From contig PLRS01000168.1 of assembly GCA_003164035.1 (NCBI GenBank), positions 1 to 64,000 of the forward strand: 64,000 nucleotides of DNA, read 5' to 3'. The notes beneath the pieces are model-generated. The model ran no database searches. It saw only the letters and a program-made list of their open reading frames with translations, and had not been told where the DNA came from. Each line of letters starts with the position of its first letter. Within the stretch, counting starts at the first letter, position 1. The stretch is from Bryobacterales bacterium (GTDB lineage Bacteria > Acidobacteriota > Terriglobia > Bryobacterales > Bryobacteraceae). This document shows positions 52,105 through 60,623 of this stretch, piece after piece. The position numbers and the translations under genes are program-made.

Positions 52105-52992
52105 TCAATGCAAAATCGTGCCGGCGATCGCGTCGCCGTCCACGTCCAAGAGCTGGACACTCGAGATCGTCTTCATGGTCTCGGGATCGGCAAAGGTCCA
52201 GACCACGCGCTTGTCGCGCATTACCTCGATCAGTTGAGGGGCCTTGCCGAACTGGCCGTGCCCGAGCCAGTTGCTCATCACCGTGTTGCCATTGGGCAGC
52301 CGCTGCAGTCCGGCCATGAATTTCAAGCCGACGCCTGGCAAGTCGCCGTCACGGACTTCCCAGACGGTCCGCCCCTCCGGAGTGACTTCGAACACCCGCG
52401 CCGGGGCGCCGTCGCGGTCGGCGCTCGCGATCAGCGTGTTGCCGTTGGGGAGGCGTACCACGCTGTGCGGGCCGCCGGGCGCTGCCACCTGCCACACCAC
52501 TTTGCCGTCGGGATCGTACTCGCGCACCACCTGGAGCCCGTAATGAGCCACCAGGTAATTGCCATTGGCGAGTCGCCGCGCATTGCGCATATAGGCCGAG
52601 CCGCCGTCCTGGCCTTCCGGCAACAGCCGCACCTGGTGAACGATGCGGCCGGCGGGATTCACCTCCAGAAGACGGCCGGCATTGCACTCGCCGACGAAGG
52701 TATTGCCATTGGGAAGGCGCTGGCAGGCGTAGATCTCGCTGGCGGATTCGTAAGAGAACAGCACCGTCCGCTCGCGCGTCACTTCTTTGACGCCGTGCCC
52801 GGTATTGAATAGCAGGTTGCCGTTGGGAAGCACCCAGATGTCGTTGGCAAACGGAGCGTCGTAACTCCATTCCACTTTCCCGGCGTCGTTCACGACGAAG
52901 ACCTTACCCTGGGTGTAGTCGGTGCAGGCGAACCGATGCCCCGGCGCGGCCACTGCGGCGCTCAAAACCAGCAACGCACACCACAGCCTCAC
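52105..52992 (-). CDS. Exported beta-propeller protein (arylsulfotransferase/PQQ-like repeats)
   Basis: A 295-residue protein with a GTG start and GAAGGAG before it. Signal peptide ALLVLSAAVAAPG, then repeated blades carrying RLPNGNT: ILPNGNLLFNTGHGV (seen as VLPNGNLLFNTG), CQRLPNGNTFVGECNAG, ARRLANGNYLVAHYG, VVRLPNGNTLIASADRDG and LQRLPNGNTVMSNWLG. This resembles arylsulfotransferase/PQQ-like propellers, but the catalytic His of the sulfotransferase is not identifiable. Context in the uronate locus suggests a sugar- or lectin-like role. Confidence 0.68.
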   Translation of the reverse strand: MRLWCALLVLSAAVAAPGHRFACTDYTQGKVFVVNDAGKVEWSYDAPFANDIWVLPNGNLLFNTGHGVKEVTRERTVLFSYESASEIYACQRLPNGNTFVGECNAGRLLEVNPAGRIVHQVRLLPEGQDGGSAYMRNARRLANGNYLVAHYGLQVVREYDPDGKVVWQVAAPGGPHSVVRLPNGNTLIASADRDGAPARVFEVTPEGRTVWEVRDGDLPGVGLKFMAGLQRLPNGNTVMSNWLGHGQFGKAPQLIEVMRDKRVVWTFADPETMKTISSVQLLDVDGDAIAGTILH

Positions 52993-53077
52993 AAAAGAAC
53001 TCCTTCACGATAGCCGCCGGTCATTGTCGCACCTCAGCCGGATTTTAGCAGGGTGCGGCACGCCCAGCGCCAGCGGA

Positions 53078-54349
53078 TTACTTCTGTCCGCCGCCGGTGC
53101 GCTTCTCCCAGCCATTCTCGAATAGCCGGAGGAAGTTATTCTGACCGTACGGATATTTGGCCATTGCCTTTTCGTCGAAGGTGACGCCGATTCCAGGAGC
53201 GTCGGACGGCGCCAGATACCCCGCCTTCACCTGGGGGACGCCCTGCATAATCTCATGCACCCAAGGTTCCAGGAAGTCGTCGAAACACTCCTGAATGAGG
53301 AAGTTCGGAATGCTACAGTTAATGTGGGCGTTGATGGCGGTATTGTAAGGGCTCTGAGCCTGGTGAAGAGCGACGAAAGCCTCCGCCGCTTCGGCCAGGG
53401 CAGCGGCTTTACGCGCTCCGCCAATGCCTCCGATACCCAGTGTCTCCGGCTGCACAATATCCACCGCGCGCCCCGCCAGTAACTCCAGAAACTGGCTAAG
53501 ACGGTTGAATCGTTCCCCGGTGGCTACCGGAACCTTGATCGACCGGGCTACCTGAAGGGTAGCTTCAATGTCGGTAGACATCACGGGAGTCTCGAGCCAC
53601 ATCGGCCTGTACTCCTCGAGTTGCTGAGCCACGCGGATGGCGGTGGAGACGCTGAAGCGGTCGTGGGCTTCAATGCACACATCCACGTCTTCGCCCACGG
53701 CTTTTCGGACGGCGGCCACGATGGCGATCGATTTCTTCTCCTCGCCGGCATCGAAGAACCGGTAAGTGCTTCCAAATGGATCGAACTTCAGCGCCGTGTA
53801 GCCCATGGATTTGACGCGGGAAGCTTCTTCCGCGAAGGCGGCCGGCTCTCTCGACCCTTTGTACCAGCCGTTGGCGTAGACGCGGAGAGATGGGTTCTGC
53901 TTGCCGCCCAGCAATTTCCAGAGCGGCGCGTTCAGACTCTTGGCCAGAATATCCCAACACGCAATAGTAATGCCGTTCATAGCAACGTTGTTGCCCAGGA
54001 ACAGGCCTTTGTACATCTTCTGCCATAGTCTCTCCGGATGGATCGGGTCTTCGCCGATGGCGAACCGCTCCAACTCATGAACCTGAGCCTCGAGAGGCTT
54101 GGTCTCGAGACCGCCGGTTGCCTCTCCCCATCCCACCAGACCGGCGTCGGTGTCGACCTTGACAAAGACCCAGTTCTTCCATGGGTTTCCCACCACGAAA
54201 GTCTTGATCTGGGTAATTTTCATGCGGCCTTCGGATTCGGCGGCGCGGGCAAGCGGCAGCACTCCGTTTACCGCCAATGCCCCCGCGACGCTTTGCATGA
54301 TGCCGCGCCGTGTAAAGCCGTTCGACTTACCTTTGAGATCGGATTGCAT
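53078..54349 (-). CDS. Enolase-superfamily sugar-acid dehydratase with Tat-like leader
   Basis: A 423-residue member of the mandelate racemase/muconate lactonizing group. After a leader (FTRRGIMQSVAGALAV) comes the capping domain, then the barrel with TALKFDPFGSTYRFF, the acid-His segment DVDVCIEAHDRFSV, the metal ligands in MWLETPVMS and VATGERFNRL, and VALHQAQSPYNTAINA near the end. The residue set resembles galactonate/gluconate dehydratases, removing water from an aldonic acid to give a 2-keto-3-deoxy acid. The next enzyme (DapA-like lyase, just upstream in the operon) would then split it. Having an export leader is unusual because such enzymes are normally cytosolic. Confidence 0.87.
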   Translation of the reverse strand: MQSDLKGKSNGFTRRGIMQSVAGALAVNGVLPLARAAESEGRMKITQIKTFVVGNPWKNWVFVKVDTDAGLVGWGEATGGLETKPLEAQVHELERFAIGEDPIHPERLWQKMYKGLFLGNNVAMNGITIACWDILAKSLNAPLWKLLGGKQNPSLRVYANGWYKGSREPAAFAEEASRVKSMGYTALKFDPFGSTYRFFDAGEEKKSIAIVAAVRKAVGEDVDVCIEAHDRFSVSTAIRVAQQLEEYRPMWLETPVMSTDIEATLQVARSIKVPVATGERFNRLSQFLELLAGRAVDIVQPETLGIGGIGGARKAAALAEAAEAFVALHQAQSPYNTAINAHINCSIPNFLIQECFDDFLEPWVHEIMQGVPQVKAGYLAPSDAPGIGVTFDEKAMAKYPYGQNNFLRLFENGWEKRTGGGQK

Positions 54350-54390
54350 GGTATTTCAGTCGCCTCGGTTTTAAGTCAACGTAACTCGGC

Positions 54391-54460
54391 GCAACCGCTC
54401 CCTAACGGTCGCGGCTCGGAAATGCGCGAGCCCGAGCCGCGACCGTTAGGGAGCGGTTGC
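54391..54460. repeat. Dispersed palindromic repeat family A, copy 4 (perfect 29-bp arms)
   Basis: GCAACCGCTCCCTAACGGTC plus GCGGCTCGG (54391-54419) is exactly complementary to 54432-54460. It lies between the DapA-like stop (54474) and the dehydratase start (54349), so a transcript of both would carry a very strong hairpin. Confidence 0.85.
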
Positions 54461-54473
54461 GTGCGAACATTTA

Positions 54474-55481
54474 CTAAGCCTTGAGATACGGCTTCATGGC
54501 TTCGAAGTTCCAGTCGATCTCGGCCATCTCGTCGGGCTTAAGCCGCACTTCGGTTCTTTGGCCGTTGTGGTCGCGGCCCACGGTGGTCTTGAAGACGCCG
54601 CGCTTCTTCATCATGTACTGCGGCACGCCGGCGAACTGACGCATCTGGTTGAGCATGAGCAGCAGGCTCGAAAAGGCCGTGCGCGCCTTCTCTTTTTGTC
54701 CGGACTGGTACAGATCCCAGACAGCCACATAGACGTCGGTGAACTGAGCCTCGGGCATGTCGCCGTCGCCGCCAAAACGCATTTCGTAGGTGAGGCTGTA
54801 GCCATTGGCGCCGCTGAATACGGATGTAACGGCAGGCTTGGCGTGAATCAGGGTCTTCATGCGGTCGATGACCGGATTGACTTCTTCCTTTATGTAACCG
54901 AGGTTTGGAAACTCCCTGGCCAGACCGATCAGGAATTCGACCGACGGATCGATTCCCTGAGTCCCACCCGAAGTCTGAATGAATACCGGGCGCTTAGTCA
55001 ACTTACCCAATGCTCGATAGTAGGTACGGTAATCCTCTATCGACTTCGCCTCCATGGGGGGCATGGCGATGAGGCCATCCGGCTCCAGTTCTTCGGCTTT
55101 GCGAGCGAACTCGAGCATATGCTCGGTATCGGTCGATTGAACCCCGAGCAGCAGAGCGGGCTTACGCCCCTTGGCGGCTTTGGCGAGGACTTCCATGCCA
55201 TGCATGCGCTCTTCTTTGTTGACGCCGCCGGGGTAGCCGCTGGCATGTTGCGGCCACGCCATGCCGTGGGCGCCGCACTTTTCGAAGAAGTCCACCTGGT
55301 GGGCCAGGTCCTCGAAATCCACGCCGCCGGCGGCGGTGTAGGGAGTTGCCAGGATCGGGAAAATGCCGCGCATCGGCTTGGTTGTGGCGGCGGCCGACGG
55401 TGGCGCGAAGGCAATCGCCGCTCCCGCCGCCGCGCCAAGTCCCGCGAGGACTTGTCTTCTGCTATAACTTGTTGTCATCAC
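54474..55481 (-). CDS. DapA/DHDPS-family aldolase/lyase with Tat-like leader
   Basis: A 335-residue class I (beta/alpha)8 aldolase. A Tat leader (SYSRRQVLAGLGAAAGAAIA) precedes MRGIFPILATPYTAAGGVDFEDL, the standard N-terminal strand. The Schiff-base Lys is in NLGYIKEEVNPVI, and GIDPSVEFLIGLAREFPNLG carries the helical part. The family includes KDG/KDGal aldolases and N-acetylneuraminate lyase, and this one pairs with the sugar-acid dehydratase downstream, so a 2-keto-3-deoxy sugar acid is the probable substrate. The export leader is unusual for the family. GAGGAG before the ATG. Confidence 0.87.
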   Translation of the reverse strand: MMTTSYSRRQVLAGLGAAAGAAIAFAPPSAAATTKPMRGIFPILATPYTAAGGVDFEDLAHQVDFFEKCGAHGMAWPQHASGYPGGVNKEERMHGMEVLAKAAKGRKPALLLGVQSTDTEHMLEFARKAEELEPDGLIAMPPMEAKSIEDYRTYYRALGKLTKRPVFIQTSGGTQGIDPSVEFLIGLAREFPNLGYIKEEVNPVIDRMKTLIHAKPAVTSVFSGANGYSLTYEMRFGGDGDMPEAQFTDVYVAVWDLYQSGQKEKARTAFSSLLLMLNQMRQFAGVPQYMMKKRGVFKTTVGRDHNGQRTEVRLKPDEMAEIDWNFEAMKPYLKA

Positions 55482-55544
55482 GATTCTCCTCTAACTTAGC
55501 CTCGGGCGCCCGCCCGGAACACCTGTCCGCGAGCAACGCAGTGG

Positions 55545-55736
55545 ATGTCTTCCGGGTTTCTTAGCGACCCGGAGCCAAAGGCAGCCGAGCGTTTCGTCGA
55601 ATTCTTCAGCGTGAACATTCGCGACTGGCGGCGCATGGCGGGCCGCCGTGCTTTCGACGCCGGCACGGAAACGCTACAGGTTGGCACAGCTTCCCGCCAC
55701 CGGCAATACGGATTATCCCACAATGGCGGGCGCTGA
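55545..55736 (+). pseudogene. Possible remnant of a tyrosine recombinase N-terminus
   Basis: A short frame beginning MSSGFLSDPEPKAAERFVEFF and continuing SVNIR. The phrase K-A-A-E-R-F-x-E-F-F-x-x-x-I-R matches the N-terminal SAM-like domain of phage-type integrases, where N-T-R-x-A-Y normally follows. Here that block and the whole catalytic domain are missing, so the fragment would not be functional. The short match makes this tentative; it may be a chance open frame. Confidence 0.3.
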
Positions 55737-55839
55737 TTGCGCAACCAATAGCAGAGGACGCGAACGCGAAAATCACGAGCTTTGTGACTGATCGAAGCAG
55801 CGATAGGAGCGATCGCAGGAACTAACGATTCAACCGCCG

Positions 55840-55868
55840 GCGACCGCTCCCTGACGGTCGCGGCCCGG
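55840..55868. repeat. Dispersed palindromic repeat family A, copy 5
   Basis: GCGACCGCTCCCTGACGGTC followed by GCGGCCCGG, a single arm of the family without the opposing one. It ends 14 bases before the stop of the SnoaL-like gene. Confidence 0.6.
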
Positions 55869-55882
55869 ACCGGGGCATGTGC

Positions 55883-56338
55883 TTACTTTGGCGCGGCTGG
55901 AGCGGGAGCGGCGGGCAGCATATTGCGGATAGCGGCGATGCGCCATCCTTCCGGCGTCCGCACGCAGACGAGGCTGGTCCACATGTGCCGGGCCTGGCCA
56001 CCGGCGAGGCCGCTGATTTCGTAGCGGCCGTCGGCGATGGCGGTATCGGGGGATAGAAAACGCACCGATTCGACAGTGATGGTGCGGCGTCCGCCGGTGC
56101 TTTCGGAACTGGCGAGGGTGCCGGTAACGACGGCGGGGCGGCCCTTGCGCCATTCGCCGGAGGAGACGAGCTGATCGGCTTCCGGAGTGAAGAGGGCCTC
56201 GATGGCTTGGGCGTCGCGGCGCTCGCGGGCATCCACGTAGCGGGCGACGAGCGCACGGACGCCGGCTTCATCGGCGGGCTTTTGAGTTTGACAGAGGACC
56301 GGGAGGGCGGCGAGGAAGAGAATCGCGATTCTGCGCAT
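55883..56338 (-). CDS. Secreted SnoaL-like/DUF4440 family protein
   Basis: About 151 residues from ATG 56338. Signal peptide ([16 protein letters not shown]) and a SnoaL-like fold: [37 protein letters not shown] is the N-terminal helix pair (key part [20 protein letters not shown]), then [17 protein letters not shown] and [10 protein letters not shown] strands. These small cone-shaped proteins are either steroid-isomerase-like enzymes or binding proteins, and no active-site residues can be assigned. A Pro/Ala tail ends the protein. Alone between repeats. Confidence 0.75.
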   Translation of the reverse strand: MRRIAILFLAALPVLCQTQKPADEAGVRALVARYVDARERRDAQAIEALFTPEADQLVSSGEWRKGRPAVVTGTLASSESTGGRRTITVESVRFLSPDTAIADGRYEISGLAGGQARHMWTSLVCVRTPEGWRIAAIRNMLPAAPAPAAPK

Positions 56339-56420
56339 ATTACTGGACCTGTGGGGATAGTGTCTCAAATCCGGCGGAGAAATGCAGGCGATAGGGGCCT
56401 TGCGGGCCGGAGCGACACCA

Positions 56421-56469
56421 AAGAGCCGCCTGAAAGGCGGCTGCAGCCACGATTGGCTGCCCCACGGAG
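56421..56469. repeat. Dispersed repeat family B, copy 2
   Basis: AAGAGCCGCCTGAAAGGCGG and a GATTGGCTGCCCCACGGAG tail, nearly identical to 5421-5465. It touches the end of the TolC gene (stop 56473). Confidence 0.7.
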
Positions 56470-56472
56470 TTG

Positions 56473-58008
56473 TCAGGGTAAGGGAACTGTTTGGGGTTTC
56501 AGCAGGGTGGGGAGGCGATCGACGGCCTGGCCCAGGGCGCGGGCCAGGCTCAGTTTAGCCAAATTGTGGGCGAAGACGCTGTCGATCAGGTCCAATTGCG
56601 CGCTGGCGACGGTTTGTTGCGCCTGCACGACCTCGACGGTATTGATGATGCCGGCTTCCATGCGCGCGCGGGTCATCTCCAGGGTTTGCTGGGCGACCTG
56701 CAAATTCTTGCGCGCGACCTCGACCTGGCCGGCGGCGGCTTCCAGATCGAGGTATGCCTGCCGGACTTCGCCTTCGACCTGCCCGCGGATGTCGTCCAGC
56801 TCGGCCCGGCGTTGCGCCAGCACGGCTTCGGCCTGGGCGATGTCGCCCGCCGTTCGCCCGCCCTGCCACAGGGGAATGCTGAGGGTGCCGACCGCGCTGA
56901 AAGCTCCGTGGGATTGGGCCGGGTTGGTGCCGATGGCCTCGTAATAACCGCTCACCGCGACCGAAGGCAGCCGCTCGGCGCGCGCCGCGGACAGCGCCTT
57001 GGCGGCGGCATCCACCTGCGATTGGGCGGCCTTGATATCGGCCCGCTGTTGTTCGGCCTGGGCCACGGCCTGGTCGACATTCTGGACCGGCGCCGGGCTG
57101 AAGGGAAAGCTATCGGTGAGCCGATAGGCGTCGCTGGGAGCAAGGCCGGTGAGGCGCGCCAGGTTGATCTTTTGTTTGGCGAGATCGTTGCGCAGGGTAA
57201 TGATCTGCTGTTGTTGGGTGAGGGTCCGCACCTGGTTTTGATCGACGTTGAGCTGCGCCAGCACTCCGTGGCCGTGTTGCTCGGTGGATTGATGCAGGAC
57301 GGCATTGGCGGTATCGAGTTGGGCTTGAGCGGCATCCACACGGGCTTGGGCTGCCAGCGCTTGTAGATACGCGCCGCCCACGGCGAGGGTGACGAGGTCG
57401 TGCGCATCCTCCAGGCTGAACTCGCTGGCGCGGGCGGTGGCTTTGGCGGAGCGGTAGTTGTTCAGCGTGGTCAGGTTCGCCACGGTCTGGCTCAGGGTGG
57501 CTTGCAAAGTGAAGTAGTTGAACGGGCCGGTGACGGTGGGAATGCGGAAGCCGGCGAGGGGCACGCTGATGCGCAGGCCGAAGGCGGCGAGATCGGTCTG
57601 CGCCACCGTTTCGCTGAGACCGGCGGCAACGTTCGGCAGCAACGCGCTGCGCGCCACCGTCACCTGGGCGCGGTTCTGGCGCACGCTTTGCGCCAGCCCG
57701 ACGGCGCCCAGGTTGTAAGCCAGGCCGCGCCGGAGCGCCTCGGCGAGCGACAGGTTGCCGGAAAAAGGCATGGCGGTGGTGCTGCGCGCGCTGCCGCTGT
57801 AGGGTCCGGAGACCTGCACGCTGGGATTCAGGGTGTTGACGCTGGTGGTGGTCCCCGCCACGGGCTGTTCGACCGCGCCGGCCGAGCCCCCCTGGTTGTT
57901 GCGGCCCGAGGCGGGCAGAGCCACCGCGCCGCCGGAGGAAGACTGCGCCAAGGCGCCGCCGGCGCCTACCAGGACGGTCAAAAACACAACGCTCCCGAAT
58001 CGTTTCAT
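56473..58008 (-). CDS. TolC-family outer-membrane efflux protein
   Basis: About 511 residues from ATG 58008, preceded by GAGGG; a start at 58023, overlapping the MarR stop as ATGA, is also possible. Signal peptide [18 protein letters not shown], then two OEP repeats: [21 protein letters not shown], and a second half with [38 protein letters not shown] and [20 protein letters not shown]. These form the helical channel through the periplasm. It is the last gene of the efflux operon, opening the outer-membrane exit for the ABC/HlyD pump. Confidence 0.92.
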   Translation of the reverse strand: MKRFGSVVFLTVLVGAGGALAQSSSGGAVALPASGRNNQGGSAGAVEQPVAGTTTSVNTLNPSVQVSGPYSGSARSTTAMPFSGNLSLAEALRRGLAYNLGAVGLAQSVRQNRAQVTVARSALLPNVAAGLSETVAQTDLAAFGLRISVPLAGFRIPTVTGPFNYFTLQATLSQTVANLTTLNNYRSAKATARASEFSLEDAHDLVTLAVGGAYLQALAAQARVDAAQAQLDTANAVLHQSTEQHGHGVLAQLNVDQNQVRTLTQQQQIITLRNDLAKQKINLARLTGLAPSDAYRLTDSFPFSPAPVQNVDQAVAQAEQQRADIKAAQSQVDAAAKALSAARAERLPSVAVSGYYEAIGTNPAQSHGAFSAVGTLSIPLWQGGRTAGDIAQAEAVLAQRRAELDDIRGQVEGEVRQAYLDLEAAAGQVEVARKNLQVAQQTLEMTRARMEAGIINTVEVVQAQQTVASAQLDLIDSVFAHNLAKLSLARALGQAVDRLPTLLKPQTVPLP

Positions 58009-58019
58009 GGCATCCCTCG

Positions 58020-58487
58020 TCATTTCGTAATCATTGCCAATTTGCGCATGGCGGCCACCAGCCGCCGCTGCTCGGCCGCGGAAAGCACCGCCATGTGGCG
58101 CGCCTCGGCGCGTCGGGCGCGCGGCAGGGCGCGGCCGAACAAGCGGTCGCCGGCCTCGGTGCGCTGCACCCATTGCACGCGGCGGTCGCGCGGGTTGCGT
58201 TGGCGACGCAGCCAGCCGCGCCTCTCCAGGCCGTCGAGCACCGCCACCAACGAGCTGGGGTCGAGGCCGGTCACCTCGGCAATCTCATGCTGCGAAACGT
58301 TGCCCAAGCCGGCGATCGCCAGCAGGTAGAACTCGCGCGAGCGCAGCTCGAGCGGCGCCAGGGCGCGATCCAGACGCCGGCGCGCCTCCAGCCAAATCCT
58401 CCAGTTGTAAAACCACAATCCAGCCTCGTCCGGCTTGCCGGCGGCCGTCAGCTTCGCCGCGGTCGTCTTAGAGGCAGCGCGCGGCAT
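58020..58487 (-). CDS. MarR-family transcriptional regulator
   Basis: A 155-residue winged-helix protein. ALAPLELRSREFYLLAIAGL leads in to the HTH at NVSQHEIAEVTGLDPSSLVAVLDGLERRGWLRR (recognition part VTGLDPSSLVAVLDGLERRG), and the wing is RNPRDRRVQWVQRTEAGDRL with the conserved D-x-R. It sits inside the efflux operon, two bases from the permease and in front of tolC, so it likely senses a drug-like ligand and represses the operon promoter near 61860. Start ATG 58487. Confidence 0.93.
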   Translation of the reverse strand: MPRAASKTTAAKLTAAGKPDEAGLWFYNWRIWLEARRRLDRALAPLELRSREFYLLAIAGLGNVSQHEIAEVTGLDPSSLVAVLDGLERRGWLRRQRNPRDRRVQWVQRTEAGDRLFGRALPRARRAEARHMAVLSAAEQRRLVAAMRKLAMITK

Positions 58488-58489
58488 AG

Positions 58490-59602
58490 TTACAAGGTCC
58501 GCCGGAACAGCAAGGTGGCGCCCGACAGGACTACCACCGAGGTCAACACCAGCGCGAAAATATCGTTGGTGACCGCGGCTATGCCGACGTCCTTGAGCAG
58601 CAGCGTGCGGAAGCCGTGGACGGCGTAGGTGAACGGGTCGCAGTCGGATATCACCCGCAGCCAACGGGGGAATCCGGCGACGGGATAGAAGGCGCCGCTG
58701 GGAAAATACAGCAGCGTATTCAGCACGCCGAAAATGGCGCGCGGCACCAGCGGGTCGCTGATGCGCGCCATGATGAAGAACATCAAGCCGATCAGCGCGA
58801 CGGAAGTGAGCCCGACCATGAGGGTCAGCTCCAGCAGGCGCACCGGCTCAAAAAAGTTGGGGACCCGCGCCACCACGGACCCCAGCACCAGGACGGTCTC
58901 TCCCGCCATCATCGCCTTAATCACGCCGGACAGGTTGAAGCCGAGGATGAGCTCCCATTTGGTGATGGGGGTCACCATGTAGCCTTCGTGCAGGCCGCGC
59001 GACTTGTCGTCGATGAACAGCAGGCCGCCGCCGATCATGGCGGTCATGAAGATGGCCAGCGCCACCGAACCGGGCAGCAGATACTTGATGTAGTCGACGT
59101 AGGGATAGACCTCGACCAGGTTGAGCGCAGCCTGCGCCGGTTCGCGCGGCGGCACCTGGGGCGCGTTGATGGAGGCCACCAGACTGGACATCTGGTCGCC
59201 CACCGCGCCCGCCACCGTGCGATCGGTGTTGTCGGTAATCAGCGCCAGGTGCGGCTGGTGCCGTTCCAGCAGATCGCGGGAATAATGCTGGGGAATGATC
59301 AGGACTCCGCTCAGTACGCCCTTTCGCAGGTCCCGGACGGCGGCGCTTTCGTCGTCGTAATCGGTGGGAAGGAAGGTGCGGGCGTTGGCTCCCACGGCGC
59401 GGACCCGCTCCAGCACGTCCACCGATTGCGGTCCCCGATCGAGGTTGACCACGCCCAGGATGACGTTCTTGATATTGCCGCCGAAGGCATTGCCGAGGAT
59501 GATCAACTGCATCAGCGGCATCACCAGGGAGGCGAAGATCAACGCCGGGCTGCGGCGGAACTTGCGCATGTCGCGCTCGACCAGGGCCAATGCCCGCTTC
59601 AT
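58490..59602 (-). CDS. ABC-2 type transporter permease
   Basis: A 370-residue permease with one N-terminal helix (ALIFASLVMPLMQLIILGNA), a large periplasmic loop (residues ~45-170) and a five-helix C-terminal block (SVALAIFMTAMIGGGLLFID, FFIMARISDPLVPRAIFGVL, AVTNDIFALVLTSVVVLSGA). RGLHEGYMVTPITKWELILG is the ABC-2 coupling region. This matches the YhhJ/YbhS type of drug efflux permease. It overlaps the ATPase gene by 4 bases, and acts with the HlyD-like adaptor and TolC channel encoded around it. Confidence 0.92.
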   Translation of the reverse strand: MKRALALVERDMRKFRRSPALIFASLVMPLMQLIILGNAFGGNIKNVILGVVNLDRGPQSVDVLERVRAVGANARTFLPTDYDDESAAVRDLRKGVLSGVLIIPQHYSRDLLERHQPHLALITDNTDRTVAGAVGDQMSSLVASINAPQVPPREPAQAALNLVEVYPYVDYIKYLLPGSVALAIFMTAMIGGGLLFIDDKSRGLHEGYMVTPITKWELILGFNLSGVIKAMMAGETVLVLGSVVARVPNFFEPVRLLELTLMVGLTSVALIGLMFFIMARISDPLVPRAIFGVLNTLLYFPSGAFYPVAGFPRWLRVISDCDPFTYAVHGFRTLLLKDVGIAAVTNDIFALVLTSVVVLSGATLLFRRTL

Positions 59603-60618
59603 CGCGGACCTCCTTTCTTTTCTCCGCCCGCCGGAGCGGCGGCTTCGGCCATCTCCGTCAGCCCGTGGCCGGTGTAATACAGGAATACGTCGTCCAGGCT
59701 TGTCGACTGCACCGACAAGGCTTTCAGCTCCAGCTTGAGTTGGCGCGCCAGCTCGATCAGCTCCTGGGCCGAAGCCGGGCCGCGGTCGCTCGAGATGCGA
59801 TAGGTGGCCGAGCCCAGCGCGCGCACCGACTTGACCGCGGGCAACGATTCCAGGTCGGAGGCGCCGTGGGGCAGATCGGGCTCGAACTGCAGCTCGATGC
59901 GGCTGGCGCCGGGGACCGAGCCTTTCAGCGCCACCGGCGTGTCCAGCGCCACGATGCGGCCGCTGTCGACGATCGCCACCCGGTCGCAGAGGCGGTCGGC
60001 CTCGTCCATGTAATGGGTGGTAAGAAACAAGGTGCGGCCCTGTTGGGCGCGCAGATGGGCGATCATCTCCCACACCGAAATGCGGGAAGCCGGGTCGAGG
60101 CCGGTGGTGGGCTCGTCCAGGAACAGGATTTGCGGGTCGTGTACCAGGCCGCGGGCGATCTCGAGACGGCGCCGCATGCCTCCCGAGAGGGTAGAAGCCA
60201 GGGCATTGGCGCGGTCGCCGAGGCCGACGGCTTCGAGCAACTCGGCCGTGCGCTCGCGCCGGCGCGCCCCGGTGATGCCATACAAGCGGGCGTGAATACC
60301 CAGATTCTCGGCGCAGGTGAGCTCGGGGTCGCTGGTCATGTTCTGGGGAATGACGCCGATCGAGGCGCGCACCGCGTTGGGGTCGCGGATGATATCGTAA
60401 CCGGCCACGACCGCCGTTCCGCCGGTGGGCGGCACCAGCGTCGTCAACATGCGGATGAGCGTACTCTTGCCGGCGCCGTTGGGACCGAGCAGGCCGAAGA
60501 TCTCGCCGCCGGGCACGGTAAAGCTGACGTCATCGACGGCCAACAATTTGCCGAAGCGCTTGCTGATGCCCTCGACCTGGATGGCGAACCCGTTTGGGAA
60601 TTGGCTTGGTGCGGGCAT
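59599..60618 (-). CDS. ABC transporter ATP-binding protein (DrrA/YbhF-like)
   Basis: A 339-residue ATPase: Walker A GLLGPNGAGKSTL, signature LSGGMRRRLEIARGL, Walker B ILFLDEPTTGLDP, switch His in TLFLTTHYMDEADRL. The C-terminal ~90 residues are the helper domain seen in DrrA-like exporters. It powers the permease encoded next, whose start overlaps its stop (ATGA). Start at ATG 60618, 5 bases after the HlyD-like stop. Confidence 0.95.
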   Translation of the reverse strand: MPAPSQFPNGFAIQVEGISKRFGKLLAVDDVSFTVPGGEIFGLLGPNGAGKSTLIRMLTTLVPPTGGTAVVAGYDIIRDPNAVRASIGVIPQNMTSDPELTCAENLGIHARLYGITGARRRERTAELLEAVGLGDRANALASTLSGGMRRRLEIARGLVHDPQILFLDEPTTGLDPASRISVWEMIAHLRAQQGRTLFLTTHYMDEADRLCDRVAIVDSGRIVALDTPVALKGSVPGASRIELQFEPDLPHGASDLESLPAVKSVRALGSATYRISSDRGPASAQELIELARQLKLELKALSVQSTSLDDVFLYYTGHGLTEMAEAAAPAGGEKKGGPR

Positions 60619-60623
60619 GCGGG

